A stretch of 64,000 nucleotides of DNA from NCBI GenBank assembly GCA_035610365.1, contig CM069436.1, forward strand, positions 91,389,912-91,453,911, written 5' to 3'. Position numbers and translations under genes: made by a program. Source of the stretch: Aquatica leii (Eukaryota > Arthropoda > Insecta > Coleoptera > Lampyridae). The notes under the pieces are model-generated. The model had not been told where the DNA came from and did not search any database. It was given only the letters and a program-made list of their open reading frames with translations. Positions 22,939 through 62,989 of the stretch are shown piece after piece (the stretch's first letter is position 1; every line of letters begins with the position of its first letter).

Positions 22939-25900
22939 TTAAATTATTCCCGCATCGGTAATTTTCACGTTACATTGTGCTCCTTCCAGTAATCGATTGC
23001 TTTTTGCAATAATTATTGAACACTCGGAAGAATTTTCAAATTTTTTAATAGTTAAACGGGTGTTTGGAACATTATACCAGTATTTCCCCAAACCAATTTT
23101 TCCGGAAATGTCTTCCGTACTAGTATTTTCGTACGATGTTGTAAGAACATTTGTCACAACTATAGCAGTGTGGAATTCTTTAGCCAAAACATGCATGACA
23201 TTTACCATGGTGGTAATTAAACCGTACCTTTTAGAAAAGTCGCTAATTGAATAAAAAAGCGGCGGAAGCGAATCAATAATTATAAGACGTAGTTTAATTG
23301 TTTTTGTGTAAAGTAAATTCTTAATTTCGTACAAAGTATTAATTAGGTCGTGCACGGTATCAACCTTTTTCACTAAAATTTGGGACATTATTTGTTTAAC
23401 GTGTTCCTGTAATGAAATAATTTAGTTTTGGTGTAAAATATAGGTCTTGATGATACGCACCTCGTCGGTTTTGCTCGCATCTAACACTGCTTTCAACTTT
23501 CTACCGCTAAAGTCATTTTTTGTGTCTATATAATAAACGTTTAAGATTGAATTTTGAGCGACGTTCCTCACTAAAGTTAAGTTGAGTTGAGTTTTTCCGC
23601 TTGCAGGCAAGCCGCATATTTCATATATGTTGCCGGTCAAGAATCCTCCTTGTAAGATTGAATCCAGCCTAAAACTCAATTTATTAAAACTTCTATATAT
23701 TAAGTCTAAGTTTGAGAAAAGTATGGAAATAATAAACGAGCTAAAACAAGAGAGAGGAGTAAAAATAGCTGAGAGAGAAATAACATCATAATAGTGCGAC
23801 TAGAAGATATAGATAGAGAAGAACAAAATGATTGTGAATGGATAAATGTATGGAATAGAAAAGCATGTAAGTCACCAGGAATTAAAGAAAATGGACAGAA
23901 ATGTTAGATTGTAAAATAGAAATCTCCCTGCAGGAAATAAGATGGCAAAGATGAGAAGAAGCGATTGGTCAGGAAAAATAATATATAATAGTGCCTGAAG
24001 GAAAAGACCAATAAAGACGAAATGGAACTGGTTTTGTGACTAGAAAAAATCTGAGAAAGAGCTTAATGAAATTTAAGAGAATTTCATATATATGACATTA
24101 AGAAACGGTTTAGCCAACATTACATTACTAAACGCATATAAATCAACAGAGATGGCAAATGCAGAAAAAGAATACTTGCGAAAAAACACCAAAACACGAC
24201 GCTCTTATTCTTATATAAGATATCTAAACACAAAGATGGGGAACGAAAAACACTGGGAAGGAGCCTCTAGAAGAGAAACTTTACAAAACGAGATAAACAA
24301 CACAGAAATGGATATATCAACGCCAAATCCTCATAGACAAAAAATGATACAAGATGTATCAGGACCTACAAACACAAAAATAATAATGATAATGTTTATT
24401 GTGCTAATATAGCAAATAAAGTAAAAAGATATAACAAAGTTAATATAACATACATGTAACAGAGTCATACGACGCAGATTATAAACAGTTAATAACAGGT
24501 AAAACAAATTAATTGACGAGATTTCAGTACGTAGCAAAGTTAGCATTATAATACTTTAAAATCGTACTTAGTGTATTGTTCTACACTATAAAAAACGTTT
24601 TCAGTTAAAAACTTGAGCATCTTTTTTTTGAAAGTCTTAATAGGCAGATCTTTGAATGTAACGGGTAGCACATTAAAAAGTTTCGGTGCCAGATAATCCG
24701 GGCCCTTTTGAGAAAGACTCAACCTACAAAAATTAGAACTATAGTGACTGTTAGTTCTTGTTAGGTAATGGTGTCTATCATTATGTTTAGACCACAAGCA
24801 GTCATTTTGCTTAACGTAAAGTAGGCACTGAAAAATGTAGATGGTGGAATAGCCATTATAGATAACTCACGATAAGCTTCTATACAATCTGCTCTTATGG
24901 TAGATCAGCTAACACACGAATAGCTCTGCGTTGAATTTTGAAGATGTATTTCATGTGGGCCGATGAACCCCACAGCAGGGTTCCGTATGCTATGCGAATG
25001 AAATGAACCATAGCATGCAGTTTTTAGAACATGTTGAGACACTTCGTTTTGAAGACTTTTGAGGACGTAAAAGTTGCGGGATAATTTAGCCGACAACGTA
25101 ATATGTTGCTCCCATGTAAGTTTACAGTCAAGTGTCACACCTAAGAACCTTATTTTATTCGTTGAGTTTCAATCGACGGATCGACTCTTTTCAGAGTAAA
25201 CAGTAGTTTTTTTGACTTTTCATTGTTGAGTAGTAGTTCATTTTCTGAGAACCATACATTTGCTTTTAGCTGCATATCGTTGACCGTATTGTTAAGTGTA
25301 TTGATGTTTCCATCTCTTATTAACACGGTGGTATCATCTGCATAAAGTTTAATATTATCGTTATCCATGTACTTCGGGAAATCATTAATGTCGATCAGGA
25401 ACAACATTGGTCCAAGAATTGACCCTTGAGGCACACCGTCTATTACCGGAATCACTGTCTAGGATAAATTTGAAATTTGACGCATTTTTGTCTCTTTGAT
25501 AAATAGGAATTTACCAATTTGATACTGTTGTCAGTGAAGTTGTAGTGAGTAAGTTTATCAAGCAGTCGATTGTCCGATATGCAGTTGAAGGCCTTACTGA
25601 TATCGCAGAATATTGACAAAGTGTGGTCGCCACTTTCAAAGGCGTCTAATACTTGCTTTGAAAATGAAATTAGAGCAGAAGTTGTATTCATGCCCTTTCG
25701 AAAATCTAACTGTTTATTATGGTGTAAATTGTTCTCTTCGAAGTATTCGGAAATCTTATTATACAGAAATTTTTCTAAAATTTTGGATAAAACAGGTAGA
25801 ATAGAGATTGGCCTGTAGTTGCTGAGAGCATTGATGTCACCGGATTTAAGGAGTGGTAAAATTATCCCTATTTTAAGACAATCCGGAAATGTGTGGTTGG

Positions 25901-28900
25901 TTATGCAATCATTAATTAGTGACGTTAAAGGTGCTACTATGTTGTTGACTTCTGACTTTATTAATCGAGTAGATAAGCCATAGAAACGAATTTCGCTTGT
26001 GTACAAGGATGGAGTTATCAGGAAATTTTTTGCATAATTCACATATAAGCAAAAATTGATTCCTGCGTATTTGTAGTTTCTTATTAAACCATTTAACATT
26101 ACCATCGTGGATACGCGCAGATATGGTTCTTTCAGGGAATGCGATTTTAACTGATTCACTGAGGTTTTCAACGAATATTCTAAATTTATCATTAATGCTC
26201 AAATTTGAGTAGCGGACAAAATCCCATAAAAGGTTGCTAATGATGTCGTGAAAAGAATTGAGACCTTTATTTGTGAAAGGTCTTCTTCTTATCTCTTGAG
26301 GTTGTCATTATAGTAATTCTTTGTCACAAGTGGTCCGACAGGTATGTCTCCATGTATGATGTACCGTAGTTTCCAAATGCAAAATTGATGAAAATATTGT
26401 CCAGGCAGTTTGAGTTTCTTGTACTATTTTTGATTGTCGGAATAAATCCAAAATAATCAAACAAATTGCACAATGCTAAAGCCTGCCGAATTTAACATTG
26501 AAATCGTAACAGATTATCGTCTCCTTACCCCTCGGAAGTTTATCAAGTACGCTTTCCATTACTGATAACATATCATTAAAGTCGCCTGACGGAGATCGGT
26601 ATATACAAATGATGACAATGTTCAAGGAGGAGCATAGGGTGCCAGTAATTTCGCATACTAATTCCACCGATAATTCATTTATAGAAGATATGAGTCGGAA
26701 GTTTAAAGAACGATTCACTAAAATCATTACACCACCATGAGAATTTTCATTTCTAACAAATGAAGACGCTAAAGTTAGGTTTGCAATGTTTACACTATTA
26801 TGTCAATCATAGGTAATTGTTGTGCCAAGAAACAGCTCTTAGCTCGTCAATTTTTTTCCTTAAGCACTGAATGTTAAGATGAAACAGTGTCAGGGTAAAA
26901 GGATCTTTGTTTGTATTATTAACTAAGTTTTTATAATTCCTACACGGGGTTAAAGAAAAAACGGTTGATTTTTACATCTGTAGGCCATGTATCAGAAGAC
27001 CTGACAACTTTTGTATCAGTTTCAGAAACTGGGATTTTAAAGGAGCTATACTCATTCGGTCTGCGAGCTTGTAGTTTTTCACATTTAGCATCGTTAATGT
27101 TTTTAGATTTTAGATATTGTATGATATCATCACTACTTGTATTGGGCTGTAGAGGATAGACATGATAGTGCATCCACTTAGGGAACCGCACACGATGTTA
27201 CGTTGCCGGGTGTTCTTTTTCTTAGCAAGTTGGAAACCGTCGGAATCCGCATTCTCGGTTACTTTCACAATAGTATTAAGGGGACCTTGACTTAGAGATT
27301 GCGTTGAGGAAGATAAATTGGTTGAAGGTGTTTGAGATGAAACCGTTTCCGGCAGATTAACATGTCTCAATTTACTTGCATATGTCGATTTCTTACTGTC
27401 GTGATTGGTAACTTTATTATTACTTTGCTTTGAAAATGTCTCCGAGATATGTTGAAATAGATTATCGTTTGATATTTCGAGGTCACGCACTTCGTGGATG
27501 ATGAAAGATGAAAAATTGAGATGATAAAAGAACATAAGTCATCTACTATACGAAAAACAAGTTAAAAGATAACCCAGAAGACGAAAACAGAAAATAAATG
27601 TACTAATATAAAACGATGTATTGGTTTAGTAAAGAATGCACAGATATATAGTGCAAACAAAGAAAGGATTTTATGGGGTAATAATACAACTTAAGAAAAA
27701 TAATGTAAAAGGAATAAGAAGAAGAATATTTAATCTAATAAACCTGTATATGGGAAAAAGAAAAAGTGCGTAAGAAGAGGGAAATGCCAATATATACGGC
27801 ACACCACGCAGCGTTTACTTTGCTCCGATCAAGTTGAAACTTGCAAGCATTTTAGATGCAGATATGTACTGCATTAGTATTGTCATTGCCTTAGGTTTAC
27901 TACAACGTGTCCAGTGACAGTCGCAATGCCAGCAAAAGCTCCCGGTACCCTGGACACATACCACCTTAAGACTGCTATTTTGTCTGGAGGATCATTTGAT
28001 GCACTGGCGGAAGTACACAAAACAGCAACGAAAGTTTCAACGGGCACATCGCTCCAAAACAGTTGCACAGTGACGCGAAAATCGGTCATCAAAGTTTTTC
28101 GGAGCATTTTGAAAATAATCTAATTGCTTGGAATGGGATCGAAATCAGACTGCAAATTAAGTGTTTCGCCGTTACGTGCACCGTGTTTACGCGTATCAGA
28201 CGCTTTCTCATTAGCTGCGAGGAAACGGCCCAGAATGAACGATTTGGAGAAGAAAGAAAAATAGAACCAATTCCTATAGAAAAAAAAAACTTTTATATAG
28301 ACCTGGAATAACTGATTAGCTGTAAGTTAAAAAACAAACACAACACGTTGAATGAAAAATTTTTTTTCACAGGTCGCCATTTTATCTGCAAAATAAACAT
28401 TTTCTATTTTTTTAGGCATCAAACTAGTTTTTAAACATCATTTCACTTTTAAATTTAAATGAACCGTCCGCGCTGGAGCTTCAAGGCCAATGGACCCAGG
28501 TAGCAACATGACGTCTTTCTATAAAGTTATTTTTAAGTCAGTAGGGATGTCATTTGGGAATTAAATGACGTCTTAAATATGTCATAGATCACCAGAAATG
28601 TCCTAGGTAAAAGACGTCTTATTTTGGTATCACACAACTGTTAAAACGACGTCTTTTTGTCTGTGAATTGAAAATTTAAGTTGTAGATATAAACAATTGA
28701 GAAAGTACAAAGTTTATTCAATATAATACAACAAAAAAAACATTTCTGATAGTTACGTCTACATGTGAGAGCATACTACTACTTCATAGGGATAGAGAAA
28801 TAAAACACGTTTTTGAAAAAACATTTAAAGACCAAATCTTTAAATTAGATAATTTTTCTACATTTATGATTATAAGCGACTTTCGGCTTAGACCGCGTTG

Positions 28901-31900
28901 TAGTTAAACACCCAGACTTAGGCTTGGTCCTAGTCTCTTCTTGAGAGCCAAAACAAGAAGTAGAGTCGTTCGTGAACCCAAACAAACTGACGTTTCGCAA
29001 GACATTGCAGCTTGCATCTTCAGAGTGGTTTACATACATATATATTCACGATTGTTTCTAATCGTGAGTTATTAATGTTCTTTTAAAACGTGGAATTTCA
29101 TTAAATTATTACAATTAAAATAAATAAAAATTGTATTTATTATAAAACTTTATAAAAAGTGGTACCTTTTTAAAACGTCTTTTTGAAGTCATTAAAAAGA
29201 GACGTCATTACTAGGTGATTGACGTCTCTTGGACCAATATGACCAAAAATAGACGTCAAAAAGACCGATTATGCTACCTGGGGAGCGCTCCCGTATCGCA
29301 CGAATTGCTGTTCACGTTTGTTACGGGGTAATATAAAAGAATTTCTGGTTTCAAAAAAGTTCAATTAGAAGCTAAAGGTACAACAAAAACCTTTAACTTC
29401 AGACTGTTTTACACTTCAAACAAAAAAAGAATGAAAATAGGCTTATTTTCAGCTTGAATTACCAAAAAAGAAACCCACAGTTTACATTTTAAAACCCCAA
29501 TCAAAAAAGATAGTTAAAACGACACTATCATTGCAACGTTTATAGTAAAAATATTTGCAGTGTACGTGCATTAACGTATGTACAGAGTATGTGCAAATTA
29601 CGTACATGGACAAATGTACGTACAAGGAACAAAATGTGCTATAGGAATTTCGCTTTTAGTACTTGTACCCGTTTCAAATTATCGATTGAAATCGATATAT
29701 GCAGCATTTCCATTCCTAGTTCGTAAAACTTTTTAATTATTTGCTTTACTGTAGGTATCGCATCTATGGCGAATCTGCTATTTCTTTAACCATTTTTGTT
29801 ACTATATGTTTCATTACTTTATTATTTATCATTGTAACACCATCCCAGATAGCAAGTACGCACACGACAAGTTTGCTTTTAACTTTTCATATCAAGCTTA
29901 AAGCAAGTTTAAGACGTAAAGCATGAATCAAACTTAAAACAAGGCTTGCTATTGGTTGAAAAGTTTGAAACGAGCATACAAAATAAACTAATTGCAAAGC
30001 TTGTTGTGTGCTAACCCAGGGAAAGCTAATAAGACTGACAGAAATGACAATGTAAAACTCGGAAGTAGTGATGAGAATACCCGAAGAAGAAGGAGGAGAT
30101 TTTTGAATTAATTTTAAAATGCAACAATCAAAAAGTGTAACTACACGGAAACAATCATTAATAACGCAATGCAAGTGGTTGCGGATGTAGACGATCTTAC
30201 TATGTGTGGTAGCTAGAGACAGAAAAGAGGCTTAGAAAAAACAATTTAAAAAATATAAGAAGCAAAGAAGAGAGATCTCACAATGGAAATAAGAAAGGAA
30301 AATACGAGAGTTAAAACCAAAACAGCAAACATAGGAAATTACGAATTTTAAATAGTAGAAAACTTTAAATCTTTAGAAGTAAATAGCAAAATTGACAAAA
30401 GTATGATGATTGATCATAGAGTACAGGCGGGATACAAAAGCATAAATACAGAAATGAAAGTATACAAAGTATGTAAGAAAAAAAATGAATTTGATAAAAA
30501 CTAAATTTTTCGAAAGAAAACGACAGAATATTTATAGAAGGTTAATGAATTCTGAAGTAAAAACAATTTTAAAGTTTCAAATGCACAGGAAATAGAGCAG
30601 GGTCACATACTTTAAATTTTTCTTTTTCGGTAAACGGGGTAAACTAAAGTTAAAACTTTAGAAACTAGGATTTTGCTATCAGCGTTTAAATTATTGAAGA
30701 CAAATAAATTTTAGCTGCTAAAGCAACTGTATAATGCGAAGTAATAACATTCTGCTGAACTTTCATTGTTTATTATTTTGAAATGAATATACACAACGTT
30801 TCGATTGCTGTGGTATCTGCAATCGTCATCAGGTGAATACTGATGACGATTGCAGATACCACAGCAATCGAAACGTTGTGTATATTCATTTCAAAATAAT
30901 AAACAATGAAAGTTCAGCAGAATGTTATTACTTCGCATCAAGCAACATTGTTTAATACATTCAAACAACTGTACCCTAGTAGAGCAAAACGTTTCTAAAT
31001 CATTTACATTTGTAACATTTTTAATACGCTTAAATGGTACATTAAAACGTTTATAAAACGTTTTCAAATCAATGTCATACTGCTTCAAAAGCGAATTCGA
31101 ACATTGTTTTTTAGACGGTTTTTGAAGCGCATACAAATCGATTTCAGAAATAATACCAAAATTGACTGAAAAATTATTGCCTAAATCGTGTTTGTTACAT
31201 TTTCAGTTAGTTTCCACTAAATATTAAACATTGATGTCCAAAATAATTTACGGAGTTATCTACGTAACGTTGCAGAATAATACACAGTTATCATCTTTTA
31301 ATGTTTCTAGAAACGATTTACACGTACATTTTTTGAATGATTTGTATTTGTATTTCCAAAACTATACATATGAAACCGCTAAACTTAATACAAAAAGCCA
31401 TTAGATAGCTTTGTTTTTTGACGATTCAGTATTAATCCATTGGGACAAAATAGCGAGCCAAACTCGTGGTATGTAACCTTTGCCAAACGTAGAAATAACG
31501 AGTCTCACTCGTGATACTCATTATATTTTTTGGTTGTTTATAAAGCAATATATCAAATGACGTTTTTTATTCGTTAAACAAGTCCAATCGGCCGTCAAGA
31601 TCAAGTTTTAGCAAGTTTTCCTATCCTATATTTTAAACGCATAATTGCATTATTTTGAAATTGAACTTTATAATCGTTGCAAACCCCGCCTGTGTAAACG
31701 TTCCAAAAACATTTCAAAAAATCGTTTTTTGAACGTATACTTTCCTTATTTTGGATTTAAACTTAATAATCGTTCCAATGCTATTTTAAGAAACAATTTA
31801 ATAAATTAAATGAACATGAATAAGTAACGACTCTAGTTATCATTTTTAGAAGTGTTTTAAAACATTTCAAGAATGATTTAGGAAATTATTTATAGAAACA

Positions 31901-32924
31901 TTGCAAAGGGCGGACATTTATCAAATTTAAGACAAGTGTGAAACGATTCTGGTATATTTCTTTATTTCATAAAAATCGTTTTGAAAATGTTGCAGAAATG
32001 AATTTTTCTACTAAGGTATAATATATTAAAAAATTAATAAAATTGTAAATAAAAGACTGAGATATTAAAAACATATCCATTAGTAATAAACGACAAATTT
32101 AATGAAAAACATTTAGAAATTGTGACGCGACAAGAATAATTTCTGAGAATAAGTACTTAAGGATAACAAAATATTTCAACAAACATAAAAAAGTCAAATT
32201 TGTTCTTTCTTATTTTTAACTCATCAAATTATTCGGAATTGTTCTATTAATTCCGTTCGCACAAAAATATTATTCTGTGCTATTATTAATGCAATAGTTG
32301 CAAAGAAAAGTTATTCTACAAAAATGAACTTTAAATTTTAATTCACTACTGGATGTAAATTTAATGTAATTACATGGCATTTTTTACTGATATCTATACG
32401 TTTTATCTAATTTTAATTTGTCATTAATAAAACGTATTTTTTTCTGATACCTAAGTGATTTTATTACGGTTTATCTATATATTGATTACTTATTATATAC
32501 GTGCAGCTTTTATCATTGTTTATTGCCTGTAATCCATTCTCACATACGGTTGATACAAAAATATATTAATAACGTCATTGTAAGATAAACGCGGTCATAG
32601 AGGGAAAAATATACCTTTTGATCCCTGTTGAAAACAGCGCCGATTTTGTAATAATTTCGTTGTAGTAACTGACACCATCACGTGTGACCGCAGCGTATTT
32701 ATTAATTAAATGTTTACGAATACCTAAAACCTCCTAAAACACGTTGATTGATTTGATTGAAATTGTTGTAGTTTGTTTACCTTATATTGTAGATTTGTGA
32801 TTGCGACAATGTGTTTAATTTCTGTTTCGATAAAATTCAAAACGGTGTAAATGTTTTTGGCAAGGAGCGCCTCGAGAACAGGCGAATTTAATAATGGATG
32901 CATTTGGGGATTTAATCTGGACAT
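22939..32924 (-). CDS. Rad51D: RAD51 paralogue D (RAD51D homologue)
   Basis: Three exons are visible on the minus strand. Exon 1 is 32924-32781 (ATG, MSRLNPQMHPLLNSPVLEAL... ending NLQYK at a GTAAAC donor). An ATPase exon is 23668-23461, and the last exon is 23406-22939 (TAA). The ATPase exon has LDSILQGGFLTGNIYEICG and Walker A GLPASGKT. The last exon has Walker B LRLIIIDSLPPLF, VVTNVLTT and GLGKYWYNVPNTRLTIKKF, matching the RAD51D pattern of recombinases that act in homologous recombination. The short intron joins GAC GAG to GAA CAC in phase 0. Exon 1 ends in phase 0 while the ATPase exon begins in phase 2, so at least one linker exon is missing from my model. The large intron is full of LINE relics. 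Confidence 0.85.
23690..24420 (+). mobile_element. RTE-type LINE fragment (endonuclease region)
   Basis: Decayed plus-strand fragment with EISLQEIRWQR near 23920, then NGTGFV.RKNLRKS near 24027, then LRNGLANITLLNAY near 24095. This is the order of the AP-endonuclease domain in RTE-clade elements. It is antisense to Rad51D, in its intron. Confidence 0.6.
24540..27535 (-). mobile_element. Jockey/CR1-type non-LTR retrotransposon, nearly full but broken
   Basis: On the minus strand, 27535-26940 is the end of ORF1: GFQLAKKK, then a YHVYPLQPNTSSDDI domain ending WPTDVKINRFFF. Next come endonuclease pieces (26727-26476: IVIICIYRSPSGDFNDML) and the RT (26192-25150: FPDCLKIGIILPLLKSGD, NYRPISILPVLSKILEK, DISKAFNCI, GVPQGSILGPMLFLIDIND, and the catalytic YADDTTV). 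RNase-H-less C-terminal pieces follow (25138-24546: LDCKLTWEQH, FNVLPVTFKDLPIKTFKKK). Several stops and frameshifts are present. The order is complete, so this is an inserted element decayed in place in Rad51D intron 1. Confidence 0.85.
27536..27790 (+). mobile_element. Possible continuation of the RTE-type fragment
   Basis: The A-rich plus-strand sequence has pieces such as LVKNAQIYSANKERI and FNLINLYMGKRK that resemble the RTE relics on either side. If correct, the minus-strand LINE at 24540-27535 was inserted inside an older RTE copy. Weak support. Confidence 0.3.
27791..28494. other. Rad51D intron, no feature recognised
   Basis: A less AT-rich stretch, with overlapping ORFs 27883-28107 (-) and 27914-28123 (+) that match nothing I know. 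Confidence 0.4.
28495..29282. mobile_element. MITE with CCCAGGTAGCA termini and GACGTC-rich subterminal repeats
   Basis: The ends CCCAGGTAGCA (28495-28505) and TGCTACCTGGG (29272-29282) are inverted repeats. Subterminal regions on both sides are dotted with GACGTC/ACGTC motifs (near 28511, 28570, 28610, 28645, 29170, 29200, 29222 and 29252). There is no transposase inside. The interior carries a Penelope-like tail at 28872-29029. The interior also has T/A-rich filler. Confidence 0.7.
28872..29029 (-). repeat. Penelope-like element 3' tail (copy 1)
   Basis: Nearly identical to 36106-36282, which lies just after a PLE GIY-YIG ORF, apart from a deletion of about 20 bp. On the minus strand it contains CTGAAGATGCAAGCTGCAA and then CTTGCGAAACGTC. 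The open frame through it (KPKSGCLTTTRSKPKVAY) is shared by both copies but is probably not a gene. Confidence 0.75.
29283..30130. other. Rad51D intron, no feature recognised
   Basis: Repeated ACGTAC-type words lie near 29560-29640. ORFs are short and unrecognised. Confidence 0.4.
30185..30620 (+). mobile_element. RTE-type LINE fragment (RT C-terminal region)
   Basis: Reads ADVDDLTMCGS at a YADDL-like position, then MEIRKENTRVKTKT, ENFKSLEVNSKIDKSM and IDHRVQAGYKSINTE. These are the order and words of the post-catalytic part of RTE-clade reverse transcriptases, interrupted by stops. Same strand as the endonuclease fragment at 23690-24420, so probably the same original copy. Confidence 0.6.
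30734..30938. repeat. Perfect 99-bp-arm inverted repeat with 7-nt spacer
   Basis: The left arm 30734-30832 and right arm 30840-30938 are reverse complements along all 99 positions I compared. The spacer is GTGAATA. Each arm contains CTGATGACGATTGC and GCAATCGAAACG, the CUGANGA...GAAAC arrangement seen at Penelope-like tails in this window. Confidence 0.9.
31140..32720. other. Rad51D intron 1 near exon 1
   Basis: AT-rich with no recognised element. A minus-strand ORF at 30891-31136 is open for 81 codons but overlaps the inverted-repeat arm and matches nothing known. Confidence 0.4.
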
Positions 32925-34044
32925 GTTTCCAATTTGAATTTAAAAATATTAGTGCGCAACGAACGAAACGAGAAAATTACGCGTGCGCATTCAGCTATGT
33001 TCATCTGGGGCGTTTGCACTTGCACGGCTCAGAATATAAAACGGCTCGTCGCCATGTTTGGGTAAAGGCGATGTGTCCTTGATGTGTTGTGTAAAATGTC
33101 GAAAATATTGTATATATTGTTGAACTGATAGTTACGTGGGGTACCCAATTATTGCTCGAAACTTAATTTAAACGACTGTGGATTCTTTTTCTACTGATGA
33201 GCATTTTACAGCTGAAAATTTTGTGATTACATGATGGTAAGTTCGATCTATCCATGTAATACGCAGAACATGGCGTCTAGGAAAGTTCCTTTGTCTGATC
33301 ACAGTTCGCGAGGTCAATTTTATATTTAAACGTAGTTTCCAAGCAACTTTACGAAATCATACCGTTTTCACTCGCATTTTTCACTTTTACTTATTATATT
33401 TGTTTTTATTTGCGTACTTTTCTTCCGAATCAATTGTGAAAGCGGCTTTGACGCTTATGACGGTTTCTGGGCTTTGCTATATTAGTCAATATAAATTCCT
33501 GCGTCATAAACGTATTGATTCGTAGATAAAATTAAACCCGGTATTTTAACAAACAATTAAAATTATTTATTCGTGTCGATTAATAATTGTTATTATTTAT
33601 TGTATTTATTTATTAATATTTTTAAATAAGAATTCGCGCCATATTGGGCGCGCCAAAATGTTTTTAATTTTTTTAAAATAAAACAGTGATTTTAATTGTT
33701 GCAAATGAACATGTTGGTATTTCTGTCTGAATAATAATTATTGAGAGCCTTTTTTATTGTAGTTTCTCAATGTAAATGCGGCTGATTGCGGACGAGTTTG
33801 AGTTGTGCAATGTGTTTTAAAATTTCGAAATTATCTTTTAAATGCATTTTTGTCAAAATAAATATCAAATAAGTTAAAAATTGTTTCATTTTAATTAACT
33901 TATTGTCATGGCAACCAACATGTGTGTATCGAACATAATTAATATTATTGGAAAATGTCTTAATGTTTACTTGTAATTATTTTTAAAGTAAAGTATTCGT
34001 AAGGTACATCGATTAAATATTAATGATAAATAGGTGTTCAGCGA
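32925..34044. promoter_or_regulatory. Shared Rad51D/domino promoter region (divergent)
   Basis: Rad51D starts at 32924 (-) and domino coding starts at 34045 (+), so about 1.1 kb separates two head-to-head genes. Near 32975 there is an NRF-1-like word (GCGTGCGCAT). At 33633-33657 are TTCGCGCCATATTGGG and GGCGCGCCAAAA, which contain E2F-like sites. CCATGTTT and CATGGCG words near 33052 and 33270 are YY1/Pho-like. A donor-like ATG|GTAAGTT at 33234-33240 could end a non-coding first domino exon, with an acceptor just before 34045 (TAG at 34031-34033 or TTCAG ending at 34041). All regulatory roles are inferred from motif form only. Confidence 0.5.
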
Positions 34045-62538
<28,494 letters not shown>

Positions 62539-62964
62539 ATATCGTTGAATGTCGGGACTTTTATTTATGTATTTATAAATAGTTTTAAGTTTTCCATTCC
62601 ATATTTATTAGTAATTAATAATCGATTTTTAATGTAGTAACAAGTAGCAGCAGAATATAAGAACATTTAATGTTTTGTCTGTGATTCAGTTTAGCATTGT
62701 AGTAGTATATTGTATTGTCGGCTTGTATGTTGGACGAGTTCTAATTATTTATATACATTTTTGTACATACAACGAGCATTGTAGTTTAACATTAAATTTT
62801 TATTTCTTTTTTTGCGAGTTTTATTTATTGGCTTGATTGCTGCATGTATTTGCAATTGCCGGTGTAATTGTAAAAGTTTTATTAACGAATTTTTACGTTT
62901 CAGGGAAACTGATTGTGTGTATAAATAAGTGGGGATCAGGACTAATTCAGTGTAAAATTTTGTA

Positions 62965-62974
62965 AATAAATAAA
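62965..62974 (+). terminator. Candidate domino long-isoform poly(A) signal
   Basis: Two overlapping AATAAA words (62965-62970 and 62969-62974) about 430 nt past the last stop. Confidence 0.55.
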
Positions 62975-62989
62975 CCGTTAGTTATAAAA

